A stretch of 64,000 bases of DNA, taken from contig NZ_JASZYG010000001.1 of assembly GCF_030317105.1 (NCBI RefSeq), positions 1-64,000 of the forward strand, in the 5' to 3' direction. A program made the translations under genes and the position numbers. A model generated the notes under the pieces. That model was not told where the DNA came from. It was given only the letters and a program-made list of their open reading frames with translations, and did no database searches. Every line of letters begins with the position of its first letter. The first letter of the stretch is position 1. Positions 17,865-26,931 of this stretch are shown one piece after another. This DNA comes from Variovorax brevis (GTDB lineage: Bacteria; Pseudomonadota; Gammaproteobacteria; Burkholderiales; Burkholderiaceae_C).

Positions 17865-18618
17865 ACCCGCCTTGAGCGCATCACCCACGGGCCTGATCGC
17901 CGAGGACGAGCCCCTTCTCGCCGAGGAATTGGCGGAGCACCTCGCTGTGCTGTGGCCGGAGTTGCGCTTGGTGGCACGGGTCGGCGACGGCGTAGCGGCG
18001 TTGCATGCGATCGAGAAGCAACGTCCGGACGTCGCCTTCCTAGACATCGAGATGCCGCTCCTCTCCGGCCTCGACGTCGCGCGGCAGATCGCCGGAAGGT
18101 GTCACGTGGTGTTCATCACAGCCTACGACCAGCACGCACTCGGCGCATTCGAAGCCGGCGCAATCGACTATGTGATGAAGCCGCTGTCCTATTCTCGGCT
18201 GGTGACGACCGTAGGTCGCCTTAAGGTGCGCATCCTGCAGCGTGCACCCGACCTGTCGCGCGTCGTCGCGACGCCGACGCCTGTTCAAGGTGGACATCTG
18301 CAATGGGTCCGCGTATCACGCGGCGCTACGGTCCGCTTGATCACGGTGGACGAGATCTGCTACTTCAAGGCCGACAGCAAATACACCCTCGTCGTCACCA
18401 AGGACGCCGAATCGCTAATCCGAAAGAGCATCAAGGAACTCGCCGATGAACTCGATCCGGACACGTTCTGGCAGATCCATCGCGCGGTTCTAGTCAATGT
18501 GCACGCCATCGACAGTGTGTTTCGTGACGGCAGCGGGGGTCTTTCTGTTCGACTCAAGCAACGCCCCGAGACCTTATCGGTAAGCGAACAGCATCACCAT
18601 CTTTTCAGGCAGATGTAG
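17851..18618 (+). CDS. LytTR-family response regulator (locus 1)
   Basis: 255 aa from ATG 17851, inside the end of the kinase gene, so translation is probably coupled. An N-terminal receiver domain (GLIAEDEPLLAEELAEHL, phospho-acceptor Asp in AFLDIEMP at about 65, conserved Thr/Lys in VFITAYD and VMKPLS) is followed by a LytTR DNA-binding domain from about 155 (VRVSRGATVRLITVDEICYF, WQIHRAVLVNVHAIDSV, LSVSEQHHHLFRQM). It most likely receives phosphate from the fused kinase and controls nearby genes. It is close in sequence to the second LytTR regulator at 23260-24033. Confidence 0.9.
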   Translation: MSTDEPALSASPTGLIAEDEPLLAEELAEHLAVLWPELRLVARVGDGVAALHAIEKQRPDVAFLDIEMPLLSGLDVARQIAGRCHVVFITAYDQHALGAFEAGAIDYVMKPLSYSRLVTTVGRLKVRILQRAPDLSRVVATPTPVQGGHLQWVRVSRGATVRLITVDEICYFKADSKYTLVVTKDAESLIRKSIKELADELDPDTFWQIHRAVLVNVHAIDSVFRDGSGGLSVRLKQRPETLSVSEQHHHLFRQM

Positions 18619-18809
18619 GGGCGTGAACCGCACCCGGTTTCGAGTAGCCTGTTGGCTTGAGTAAAACGAGAGCGCGCCAAAGTGGGGGCGACGCTGCTTC
18701 CTGGGCAGCTCCCATCGAGAGTCTGCACAAGGTGCCGGGACGCTGGCGCTGCGCCCGGGATGTTTCGAATCGCCTCAAGCTTGGCTGGCTGCTGGCAACT
18801 CGCCGGAAT

Positions 18810-19597
18810 TTAAGGGGCATAGGCTTCGGACTTGGCACCCTGCTTCTTCAGATCTAGTTTGAAGGCGCGTCCATTCTTCCAGTCGGAGATACAGCACGCC
18901 CGCTGCGGCGCGTGCCAGACCGTCGCCTCCACCAAACCCGTCAGCGACCTTTTCGACGGCGCCTTTCGCCAGGTTCACCCTCAGCAGCTCACCGCTGGCG
19001 ATGTCGACCACGAGCAATGTTCCGGGGCGCTCGAAAAGAAGGCCATTCGCTCTTGATGCCGGCGTTCTGCGCTTCTGAAATGACCAACGACACCTTGCGG
19101 GCCGGCGTGATCTTGAAGATGGCGCCCTTGCCGCCTTTTTCGATGTCGCCGCTGTCCGAGACGTAGAGGTTGCCGCTGCCGTCGGCGACGAGGTCATTGA
19201 GAAACAGCGGTGGCTGAGGGAAGTCCTCTGCCTTGACAAATACCAAGGCCTTGCCCTGCTTGTCTATTCTCCAGATTCGATTCTTATCGGCGGCATAGAT
19301 GACGTTCTTGACAACAGCCAATCCCTTCGGATCGTCCAGTCCCTTCGCAAACGGCTCGGCGTTGCCCGACTTGCTGACAACACGGACTTGGCCGTCGCCG
19401 TCCTTTCCGAACTCCCCGATCTCGGAAACATAGAGCCGACCGTTGGTGCCGACGAGCGCCGACTCGGGAACAGCAAGATCTTTGACGGCCCGCATTTCAT
19501 CAGCCCATACCGGAAGCACTGCGGCGAGGAGCGCCGTCACCGTGAGAAGTGCGCGTAGCGGCATGTTGCTTGGCTTCGTGCGGTTGAATCGAGACAT
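18810..19597 (-). pseudogene. SMP-30/gluconolactonase-like exported beta-propeller protein, two frameshifts
   Basis: The first 190 residues are intact: signal peptide (LRALLTVTALLAAVLPVWA), then YVSEIGEFGKDGDGQVRVV, DDPKGLAVVKNVIYAADKN and FLNDLVADGSGNLYVSDSG, typical of SMP-30/NHL-like sugar-lactonase propellers. Around 19055 the frame shifts; the continuation GLLFERPGTLLVVDIASGEL and DGFGGGDGLA is in another frame. A second shift near 18900 leads to ISDWKNGRAFKLDLKKQGAK and a stop at 18810. Function is probably lost. Confidence 0.75.
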
Positions 19598-19901
19598 GGC
19601 GCGCCGTTTTATCTGACGTCATGCATCGCCATTGCTTCGTGCAATGGGCAGTGTAAGTTTCAACGGCTCACTTGGGCAGCCCCACCGCGCATCAAACTGC
19701 CAGTGGCGCGCGGCACGTTGTGATGGCGCCCGAAGGCGTCTTTTGCCGCGCCGGCCCGTGCCTCGGCCGCGAGCGCACGGAGTCCGTCGCAGAAAGCCGG
19801 CGCAAAGCGTAAAATCGATCAGCGTTCGCCGGATGTCAGAAGCGCTATGCGTTAGACCACTAACGCGCCTTCAGCTGAGCGAAACGAGAGCGAGCGATCT
19901 G

Positions 19902-20702
19902 ATGACCACCAGCCGCGGCGTTCGTCGAAGAGAATCGTTTGACCAGGTCGCGCAGCTGTATGACGGCGCGCGACCAGGCTACCCGCAGGGTTTGATCCAC
20001 GACCTCGTGGACTTCACGGCACTTCGTGAGGGACATCGGGTGCTGGAGATTGGTTGTGGCACAGGTCAACTCACAGCGCCGTTGGGGGAGCTTGGGGCTG
20101 CTCTGGTGGCCGTGGAGCTTGGTTCGAACCTCGCTGCTATCGCCCGCCAGAAGCTTTCACGTTTCGGACATGCTGAGGTCGTAGTTGCCGATTTCGATCA
20201 GTGGATCCTTCCGGACACGCCATTCGACCTGGTCGTAGCCGCGACCGCTTTTCACTGGCTCGATCCCGCCACCCGGATACACAAGTGCGCGGACGCCTTG
20301 CGGCCGGGCGGCACTTTGGCGGTCATCGAAACGCATTGGGGGGTTCGTCTCGGCGACGATCCATTCTCTGCGGAAAGCCAGTCATGTTACGAGCGCTGGG
20401 ATCCCGGTCACGATCCCGCATTCCAGCCCCCAACACTCGAGAGCCTGTTAGATGAGCGAGATGACCTTGCAAGCTCACAGCTCTTCGCCGAGATCACGCA
20501 TCGGCGTTATCGCTGCGACCGAGAGTACAACGTTGCTCAGTACTGCGACCTGCTTGGTACCTTCTCGAACATTCTGGCCTTTGATGAGCCGATCCGTGCC
20601 GGCTTCCTCGCTTGCATAGCTGACCTTATTCAGTACAGGTTCGGGGGCAAGATTGTTCGGAACGACTTGTACGACCTGTGGCTGGCGCGGACCTCCGCGT
20701 GA
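19902..20702 (+). CDS. Class I SAM-dependent methyltransferase
   Basis: 266 aa from ATG 19902. Motif I VLEIGCGTGQLTAPLGELGA at about residue 48, followed by VAVELGSNLAAIARQKL, the post-motif block VVADFDQWILP and the motif VVAATAFHWLDPATR, place it in the Methyltransf_11/25-like class I fold. The substrate cannot be told; the family includes small-molecule and cofactor methyltransferases. The start was chosen where the domain begins (a small hairpin GCGTTAG..CTAACGC at 19849-19866 lies in the longer ORF extension). It stands alone between a pseudogene and the second LytS locus. Confidence 0.85.
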   Translation: MTTSRGVRRRESFDQVAQLYDGARPGYPQGLIHDLVDFTALREGHRVLEIGCGTGQLTAPLGELGAALVAVELGSNLAAIARQKLSRFGHAEVVVADFDQWILPDTPFDLVVAATAFHWLDPATRIHKCADALRPGGTLAVIETHWGVRLGDDPFSAESQSCYERWDPGHDPAFQPPTLESLLDERDDLASSQLFAEITHRRYRCDREYNVAQYCDLLGTFSNILAFDEPIRAGFLACIADLIQYRFGGKIVRNDLYDLWLARTSA

Positions 20703-20809
20703 CTGGAGCCAGAAATGGATGTGGCTTGGCAAGGCAAGGCCCACGCTGTACTAGTGCGCCTGGAGTCGATCTGTGACGCGATTGACGCTGGAACTTCTCC
20801 TGTAAGGTC

Positions 20810-21051
20810 GAAAGTGACATGCAACGCAGGTTAGCTCGATGCGTCGCCGAGGCCAGCGCCATGCGATGAACTCGGTGGATCGCGGTGCCGATGCCTAAAG
20901 GGCCGTTCGTCTGGCGCGCATAGTCCTAATCGAGCTTCGAATGCTTGTCGGCCGCGGCCGCACTGGTCCGCCAAATTGCCGCTTTCATCGCTTTCTCCCT
21001 GCGCGTACGATGGCTCGGCACGATCATCCGTGCAGACACCTGCGTGATGCG
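20810..21051 (+). promoter_or_regulatory. Leader region of LytS-type locus 2
   Basis: Paralogous to 15580-15848 upstream of locus 1, with several conserved blocks of 8-18 bp spread across about 240 bp including GATGCGATGC at the start codon. The retained blocks are candidates for the promoter and for LytTR binding sites, but a formal motif search is needed. Confidence 0.5.
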
Positions 21052-22206
21052 ATGCCGCCGTCCAAACTCGTTACAAATACCCTCGGCTATTGGCGCCGGG
21101 TGCGTGGCGATCTGAACGCGGTCGCCTTCGGGGTCGGCGCGGGGATGGCGATTCTGATCTCGATGCAGGTGCTGTTCCAGCCCCACCTCTTCGACATGTG
21201 GGGCCCGGCGGATGTCGCGCTTGCCTGGGGGCGTTACTTTGCCGAGGCTACGGCGGTTGCCAGCGCCATGATCGTTGCGGTCGCAATGGCCGACCAGGTT
21301 TCTCTCAGGCACCACGCCCTGCGCATCGCAGCACTGTCGGTCGCGCTCGTGGTGCCAGCTCAAGCACTGGTTTGGATTCTTGCCTGGGGCTATTCAGGGA
21401 GTTGGGTTCCGGTGTCGCTCAAGTCGATGATCGGCGAAGGCATGAAGTTCAGCTTGCTTGGCGCAGTCATGCTCGGCACTCGCACCTTACACCGGCTCAT
21501 GCAGCGCGCGAGCGCAGACGCCATAGCGGCGCAGGCGGCGCGGGTGGAATTGGAGCGACAGGCCGACCAGGCTCAATTGCAATTGCTCCAAGCGCAGATC
21601 GAGCCGCATTTCTTATTCAATACGTTGGCCAATGTGCGCCGCCTCTATCGCAAGCAACCGGAAGCTGGCGCAGAAGCAATTGGTGATCTCATGATCTACC
21701 TTCGAGCAGCGCTGCCGCAGCTGCGACGAACTGTTTCGACGCTCGGCGAGGAATTCGAGCTTGTGCGGGCGTATCTGAAACTCTTCAAGCTGCGGATGGG
21801 TCACCGGCTGAACTACACACTCGATCTGCCGCCGGCAATTCGTGGCGTCGCCTTCCCGCCGGCGGTTTTGGTCACACTCGCCGAAAACGCGGTCAAGCAT
21901 GGGCTCGCACCGGCCGATTCAGGCGGCTTGATTCAAGTCGCCGCGACCTGCAACGGGCACGAGCTGGGGGTGACAGTCATCGACGACGGGGTCGGTTTCG
22001 GTGCGGGAACCAGCGGCAGCGGGCTAGGGCTCGTCAACATCCGGCGCCAATTGGAGGCTCGTTTTGGCGATTCCGCACAACTTACGCTGGAACAGGCAGA
22101 TGGCTGCGGCGTGTGCGCGCGCATTGTCATTCCCTGGAATCCGACCGATGCGCCGGAACATCGGCATGATTGGCCGCGGCGGGTTGCAGTAGCGAGGGCG
22201 TCATGA
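21052..22206 (+). CDS. LytS-type sensor histidine kinase (locus 2)
   Basis: 384 aa from ATG 21052, the position equivalent to the start of the paralogue at 15849; the longer ORF would add 37 unrelated residues. Four hydrophobic segments (about 25-145), then IEPHFLFNTLANVRRLYRKQ with the phospho-accepting His near 186, LAENAVKHGL and DDGVGFGAGTSGSGLGLVNI. All catalytic boxes are present, so it should be active. The stop overlaps the ATG of the pseudokinase gene by 4 bp (ATGA), indicating translational coupling. Confidence 0.9.
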   Translation: MPPSKLVTNTLGYWRRVRGDLNAVAFGVGAGMAILISMQVLFQPHLFDMWGPADVALAWGRYFAEATAVASAMIVAVAMADQVSLRHHALRIAALSVALVVPAQALVWILAWGYSGSWVPVSLKSMIGEGMKFSLLGAVMLGTRTLHRLMQRASADAIAAQAARVELERQADQAQLQLLQAQIEPHFLFNTLANVRRLYRKQPEAGAEAIGDLMIYLRAALPQLRRTVSTLGEEFELVRAYLKLFKLRMGHRLNYTLDLPPAIRGVAFPPAVLVTLAENAVKHGLAPADSGGLIQVAATCNGHELGVTVIDDGVGFGAGTSGSGLGLVNIRRQLEARFGDSAQLTLEQADGCGVCARIVIPWNPTDAPEHRHDWPRRVAVARAS

Positions 22207-23273
22207 CTTCCGCCGCCTCACTTTCTCGGCTAACGCATTCGCGCTTCCTTGCTTACATGATGCTGGCTGGGATGATCAAGATCGTGCAGGTGTTCTCCGA
22301 ATCGCTTCGCACGGACGACGTACTGCAGATCTCGAGTGTCGCCGACCTTTACGCATACAAGGCCGACGTGGTGGCGCGCAGCCTGCCCACCCTGCCTATA
22401 TATGCGGTGATGTTGCGGTTGATTGAAATTCAGCCTCTCCGCGGCGTCATCCGACTCGCCTACACCATGGCCTTGGTGCTGGGGTGCGGGCTGGCTTCCG
22501 CCATTCTGTCGTCCTTCGCTTGGCCGCAGGCGCCGACGGCGGTGCGAATCGGCTCTTCGGCCTCCGTGGAGAGTTGGTTCTGGTACACGTTTTGGGCCGA
22601 CATCGTTGTCGGCATGCTGGCCGTCGTGATTGCGGACCGGTGGCGTGCGCGCGATCGGGCCATCGAGTATCTGACCGCGGTGCAGGAACAGGGCCGCAGT
22701 GCCCGCCAACGCCTAGTGCAGGTTAGGCTTTTATCCATCCAGACCCGGATCGATCCGCAGCTCGTCTTCGACACGCTTGCGGCCGTGAAGAGCTTCTACG
22801 AGACCGATGCGGCGCGCGCTGAACGCCTGCTCGATGACTTGACGGCCTTTCTGCGCGCTGCGCTGCCGCGGCTTCGCAGTGAGCGCTCCTTGCTGGAGCT
22901 GGAATTCGCCTTGGTCGAAGCTTATGCGCAACTGCTGCGAACACGACACGGACTCGGCAGACAGATCTCGCTGCGTGTCAGCCTGCCGCCGGCTCTGAGG
23001 GATGCAATTTTCCCGCCGGCACTGCTGCTGCCGCTTGTGACGCTAGTTCTGGAACGCAGTGGCCCTGAAGGGAGAATCGAAATGGTGGCCGAGGAACGCG
23101 GGGACGCCATCTGCGTGCGGGTGCTTAGTGCCGCCCGGCTGGACCAAAAGTCGCTCGAAAGCATGCGCACTGCTCTGGTCGATCTCTATGAAGAGAGGGC
23201 CGCCGTGCGCTTGCACATCGGGGAAGGGCCAACCAGTACGGTGGAACTGGAGGTGCCGCATGAGCACGGATGA
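22203..23273 (+). CDS. LytS-like pseudokinase (locus 2)
   Basis: 356 aa. An N-terminal region with hydrophobic segments (LRLIEIQPLRGVIRLAYTMA, VLGCGLASAILSSFAW, then a helix at DIVVGMLAVVIADRW) precedes a dimerisation-like block IDPQLVFDTLAAVKSFYETD. Here Gln (about 186) replaces the phospho-accepting His of LytS kinases, and the C-terminal domain lacks N and G boxes. It corresponds to the second half of the fused protein at 15849-17864. As both copies have kept the frame while losing catalytic residues, a structural or regulatory role in a heteromeric sensor is likely. It overlaps the next gene by 14 bp. Confidence 0.75.
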   Translation: MTSAASLSRLTHSRFLAYMMLAGMIKIVQVFSESLRTDDVLQISSVADLYAYKADVVARSLPTLPIYAVMLRLIEIQPLRGVIRLAYTMALVLGCGLASAILSSFAWPQAPTAVRIGSSASVESWFWYTFWADIVVGMLAVVIADRWRARDRAIEYLTAVQEQGRSARQRLVQVRLLSIQTRIDPQLVFDTLAAVKSFYETDAARAERLLDDLTAFLRAALPRLRSERSLLELEFALVEAYAQLLRTRHGLGRQISLRVSLPPALRDAIFPPALLLPLVTLVLERSGPEGRIEMVAEERGDAICVRVLSAARLDQKSLESMRTALVDLYEERAAVRLHIGEGPTSTVELEVPHEHG

Positions 23274-24033
23274 AACCGCCAAGAGAGCGCCTACGGCCTT
23301 GATCGCGGAGGACGAGCCTCTGCTGGCCGAGGAGCTTGCAGAGCACCTCGCTGTGCTGTGGCCGGATCTGCACATCGTGGCGCAGGTGGGCGATGGCGTG
23401 GCGGCATTGCATGCGATCGAGAAGCAGCGTCCGGACATCGCCTTTCTGGACATCAAGATGCCGCGCCTCTCCGGACTCGACGTCGCGCGCCAGATCGCCG
23501 GTGCGTGCCACGTCGTGTTCATCAACGCGTTCGACCAGCACGCACTCGGAGCCTTCGAAGCCGGCGCTATCGACTATGTGATGAAGCCGCTGTCCTATTC
23601 GCGGCTGGTGACGACCGTGGGGCGCCTCAAGGCGCGCGTCCTGCAGCACGCACCCGACCTGTCACGCGTCGCTTTGGCACCCGCGTCGCCGGCGCCTGCA
23701 CCCTGTGGACATCTGCAATGGGTCCGCATTTCACGCGGAGCCACTGTGCGCTTGGTTACGGTGGACGAGATCTGCTACTTCAAGGCCGACAGTAAATACA
23801 CGCTGGTCGTCACGCAGGACTCCGAATCGCTGATCCGAAAGACCATCAAAGAGCTCAGCGAGGAACTTGATCCGGACACGTTCTGGCAGATTCATCGCTC
23901 CGTTCTGGTCAATGTGCGCGCCATCGATAGCGTGTTTCGTGACGGCAGCGGAGGCCTTTCGATTCGACTAAAGCAACGCCGCGAGACCCTATCGGTGAGC
24001 GAACAGCACCACCATCTTTTCAGGCAGATGTAA
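23260..24033 (+). CDS. LytTR-family response regulator (locus 2)
   Basis: 257 aa from ATG 23260 (MSTDETAKRAP), matching the start of the paralogue; the longer ORF runs antiphase through the preceding gene. Receiver domain with LIAEDEPLLAEELAEHLAVL and phospho-acceptor Asp in FLDIKMP (about 64), then LytTR domain (VRISRGATVRLVTVDEICYF, WQIHRSVLVNVRAIDSV). Nearly identical in layout to the regulator at 17851-18618; most differences lie in the linker between the domains (about 130-150), so the two may recognise similar sites. Linked by overlap to the pseudokinase gene. Confidence 0.9.
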   Translation: MSTDETAKRAPTALIAEDEPLLAEELAEHLAVLWPDLHIVAQVGDGVAALHAIEKQRPDIAFLDIKMPRLSGLDVARQIAGACHVVFINAFDQHALGAFEAGAIDYVMKPLSYSRLVTTVGRLKARVLQHAPDLSRVALAPASPAPAPCGHLQWVRISRGATVRLVTVDEICYFKADSKYTLVVTQDSESLIRKTIKELSEELDPDTFWQIHRSVLVNVRAIDSVFRDGSGGLSIRLKQRRETLSVSEQHHHLFRQM

Positions 24034-24055
24034 ATGCCACAACCAGGAGCGCACC

Positions 24056-24484
24056 ATGAAGAGAGCCATGACCCACCAATGCTCCCCAGCACTCGGGCGC
24101 CGCGACGCAGTCTTGCTGCTCGCCGCGCTCGGCCTCACGCCAGAAATGCTGAATGCTCAGGATGCCGCGAAGACGGAACCGCGCAGCTACCGTGTCGTGC
24201 TTGAAAACGACAAGGTACGCGTCGTTCAATATGACTCTCGCCCTGGAATCGGCGTGTGCGGCGCCGGCAGGCATTCACACCCGGATCACGTGGTCGTCGC
24301 CATGACGCCAGCGAAGGTGAAGGTGACGATGCCGGATGGGAAGACCGTCCTGAATAATTTGACGGCCGGAGCGGTACTCTGGGACCCCGCCGCCACGCAC
24401 GTTGCGGAGAACGTCGGCGGCTCCGGGGCTCGATTGCTGCTAATCGAGATCAAGGACAAGGATTGGAAGCCGGCAACGGGCTGA
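24056..24484 (+). CDS. Small exported cupin-like protein
   Basis: 142 aa, preceded by AGGAG. The N terminus GRRDAVLLLAALGLTPEMLNA resembles a Tat-type signal. The mature part (YRVVLENDKVRVVQYDSRPG, HSHPDHVVVAMTPAKVKVTM, TAGAVLWDPAATHVAEN) fits a single cupin fold with a His-x-His metal-binding pair. It could be a metal-dependent small-molecule-binding protein or isomerase; the substrate is unknown. It follows the LytTR gene by 22 bp, so it may be in the same transcript or be a target of the pair. Confidence 0.7.
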   Translation: MKRAMTHQCSPALGRRDAVLLLAALGLTPEMLNAQDAAKTEPRSYRVVLENDKVRVVQYDSRPGIGVCGAGRHSHPDHVVVAMTPAKVKVTMPDGKTVLNNLTAGAVLWDPAATHVAENVGGSGARLLLIEIKDKDWKPATG

Positions 24485-24894
24485 GGCTCGGCGGCGACGC
24501 GTGAGATCGAGCGCGGGCCTCAAATTCCCCCGCCGCAAGGCGTGCCAGATCGTATAGCGCGTGCGGATTTCCGCGCGCCAGCCGGCGCCTTCGACGAAGC
24601 GAAGGCGGTAGTCGCTCCGGCTGGTGGAGGCTGGCCCATGCTGGTTGGTCTCGAGCGCCGGCGGCGAGCTGCTGTCGTGCTCCTCGAGCCATACTCGGCG
24701 CAGCATGGTCGCCTCGGCCATATCGCCGAACGCTCCGACTTGCGCTTGAGCCATGCCGAGGCGCTTGCACATGAACGCATCAACGTGATTTCATGGCTGG
24801 CCATCGGCGTGTCGCGCAGGGGGACGGGCTCGTGTGATCGCGCCATATAGGCCGCCGACGTCCTGATAGCTGCCAGTGGTGACCGACCGCTGAT
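24485..24894. other. Intergenic stretch, no gene supported
   Basis: All frames here are short or antisense. One minus frame (24440-24772) contains a coherent-looking stretch but overlaps the end of the cupin gene and has no family I recognise. Could be a remnant of a broken gene. Confidence 0.4.
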
Positions 24895-25122
24895 GGCCAA
24901 TTGTGTTGAAAAACTCGTTTGCGCGAGGACGCGGGTCAAGACCCGATTGCATGTCGCAGCGCCCGTGTGATGCATTGATGGCCGTCAGAGCCGCGCACAA
25001 GGTCTCAGACAGTATTCCCATTGAGGCGGGTCCCGCGGAGCAGTCAACGCCTCGTCGTTGGCCCCTGGATCGAAATCGCTCAAGGGACAGCGCTGATTCC
25101 GAGTTTTTTAACACAATTGGCC
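24895..25122. mobile_element. MITE-like element, 228 bp, with 23-bp inverted ends
   Basis: Left end GGCCAATTGTGTTGAAAAAC (24895-24917, continuing TCG) and right end reading inward GGCCAATTGTGTTAAAAAAC match at 22 of 23 positions. The interior encodes no convincing protein. Ends with TTGAAAAACTCG are common in transposases of the IS1182/IS5-type families, so this is likely a non-autonomous derivative mobilised in trans. Target duplication is not evident. Confidence 0.65.
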
Positions 25123-25267
25123 GGAACCGTGAGTGCGCAGCTGATCCAGGAAGCGGGCCCTCGACTGAAGGCGCTGCGCATCATGGCAGCCAGTGATCGT
25201 CCGAGACGACTGCTTCGAGCTCGCGAACGCGCATCCTAGGCGGCCCTCAACTTGATGGGAGTCCATC

Positions 25268-25891
25268 ATGGCATCCAATCTCAACGCCCCTCATCGCGAG
25301 CCGTGGAACAAGGGCAAGATCGTCGGGCAGAAGGCTCCGTTCAGGATCAAGGACATCTGGGCACTCCGAGTGCGCCTCCAAATGGAGAGCCGAGTGCGCG
25401 AGCTTGCCCTCTTCAATCTGGGAATTGACAGCAAGTTGCGTGGCTGCGACCTCGTCAGTCTTAAGGTTCGAGACGTCTGCCACGGCGACCAGGTAGCAAC
25501 TCGCGCCGTAGTGATGCAACACAAGACCCAGCGCCCTGTTCAGTTCGAGATAACACCGGTGACGCGGGAAGCTGTGCAGAAGTGGATCAAGCAAGCCGGG
25601 CTGACGTCCGAAGATTTCTTGTTCCCAAGCCGCGTCCACGCCTCACCGCATCTGGGCACACGGCAATACGCACGAATTCTTGAGGGCTGGGTCGAGGAAC
25701 TTGGTCTTGATCCCGCCGAGTACGGCACGCATTCGATGCGGCGAACCAAGGCAACGTTGATCTACCGCCGTACCAAGAACCTGCGCGCCGTGCAGTTGCT
25801 GCTTGGCCATGCCAAGCTCGAGTCGACGGTGAGATACCTCGGCATCGAGGTGGACGACGCCCTGGAGATCTCCGAGCAAACTGAGATCTGA
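25268..25891 (+). CDS. Short tyrosine recombinase (phage-type integrase)
   Basis: 207 aa. Contains only the catalytic domain: first Arg in LFNLGIDSKLRGCDLVSLKV, then HKTQRPVQFEITP, the box GTHSMRRTKATLIYRRTKNL with His and Arg, LLLGHAKLESTVRYLG with the second His and the nucleophile Tyr. All residues of the R-H-R-H-Y set appear present, and a family of such core-only integrases is widespread in proteobacteria. The N-terminal arm/core-binding domain is absent, so it may need a partner. It may mark an integrated element; no attachment sites could be recognised. Confidence 0.85.
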   Translation: MASNLNAPHREPWNKGKIVGQKAPFRIKDIWALRVRLQMESRVRELALFNLGIDSKLRGCDLVSLKVRDVCHGDQVATRAVVMQHKTQRPVQFEITPVTREAVQKWIKQAGLTSEDFLFPSRVHASPHLGTRQYARILEGWVEELGLDPAEYGTHSMRRTKATLIYRRTKNLRAVQLLLGHAKLESTVRYLGIEVDDALEISEQTEI

Positions 25892-26724
25892 TCTGGCGGC
25901 AATCAATCGGGCACGCCGTCGATCGCAGAGCTCAGCGAAGCAATCGGTCAATTTGCCCGCCTGTCCAGAAGCTGCCCTGCGGCCCATCCGAACGGCAGCT
26001 TCCTGGAACCGCCTCGGAATGGCGGTGTCGGCCATCAGCGGGTATTCAGGTGGGGGCCGCGAACTAGCGCTGCAGACTGGTTGCCGTCTTTCGAAATTCG
26101 CTGCCGAATGACGGCGGACGCAGCAAGCTGACGTTCGACAATTTTCTCCGCGAGCGACTGGTCTACCCCGGCACTTGACCTTCGCCGGAATCAATGAAGA
26201 GATCTAAGTCAGGGACGGTGATCAGGATCGCTGAAGTGCGGCTGCTTTCCATGTCGCGACATGGCGTTCAGGGCCCTCTGCAGACAGTCGTGTTGTGGGC
26301 CAGATTGGCGTCTTCAGCCTAAGAGGCGGTCTGCCAGTGGCTGCCGCCGCGCAGCACCGCTGCAGATACGCGGACGGTGCGTCATCCCGCGCGGCAGGGG
26401 GCCAGGGCTACAAAAGCGGCAGTAGTTCACAGAGTGGCCATGCGCCCCCCTCTCCGAAGGAGGGGATGCCTGACTACCAACCGACCGAAACTGCAAGAAA
26501 TGAGATTTCTTGGTAGCTCGGGCGCACACAACGCATTTCGATGCATGCATGGGCGATGTTGCCCGCTTTCGACGAACGACAAACTCCAGACTGTTGGTGT
26601 CAACAACATCCAGGTAGAAACCCTCTCATCAATGGAGGGGATTGTGTCAAAACGTTTCAATCGAATATTGTGCCGAGCGATAGATCTAGTTGTCTTTTCT
26701 TAAACCATCATCAGGAAGCTTCAG
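25892..26724. other. Intergenic stretch of about 830 bp, no gene supported
   Basis: Long minus-strand frames cross this region but are dominated by Arg/Ser/Pro shadow composition. I see no IS ends, RNA gene or domain. It may be decayed mobile DNA downstream of the integrase. Confidence 0.45.
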
Positions 26725-26931
26725 ATGAAAGCATTGCTCGGCGCACTTGTCCTCGCCCTGCTGGCCGTGCCAGCCTTCTCGCAAGGTAGTCACCCCAGAA
26801 GCGGCTACGTCACAAAGGATGGCACCTACGTGCCCCCGAGTCGGGCCACGAACCCCAACGGCACCAAGTCGGACAACTACTCGACCAGGGGCAATGTCAA
26901 TCCGTACACCGGCAAGCCCGGAACGAAATGA
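26725..26931 (+). CDS. Small exported protein with SGYV.KDGTYV..S motif
   Basis: 68 aa, preceded by AGGAAG. A signal peptide (MKALLGALVLALLAVPAFS) is followed by GYVTKDGTYVPPSRATNPN and DNYSTRGNVNPYTGK, a short repeat-free sequence seen in many small exported proteins of proteobacteria and their prophages. Function unknown. Its stop overlaps the start of the next gene (ATGA), so the two are co-translated. Confidence 0.8.
   Translation: MKALLGALVLALLAVPAFSQGSHPRSGYVTKDGTYVPPSRATNPNGTKSDNYSTRGNVNPYTGKPGTK

Noticed and set aside
19849..19866. GCGTTAG...CTAACGC hairpin before the methyltransferase as an attC site
   Set aside because: Only a 7-bp stem with a 4-nt loop, wrong core orientation and no partner core; not enough for an attC.
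24440..24772. 110-aa minus-strand frame overlapping the cupin gene end
   Set aside because: No recognisable domain and overlaps a better supported gene; may be a remnant.
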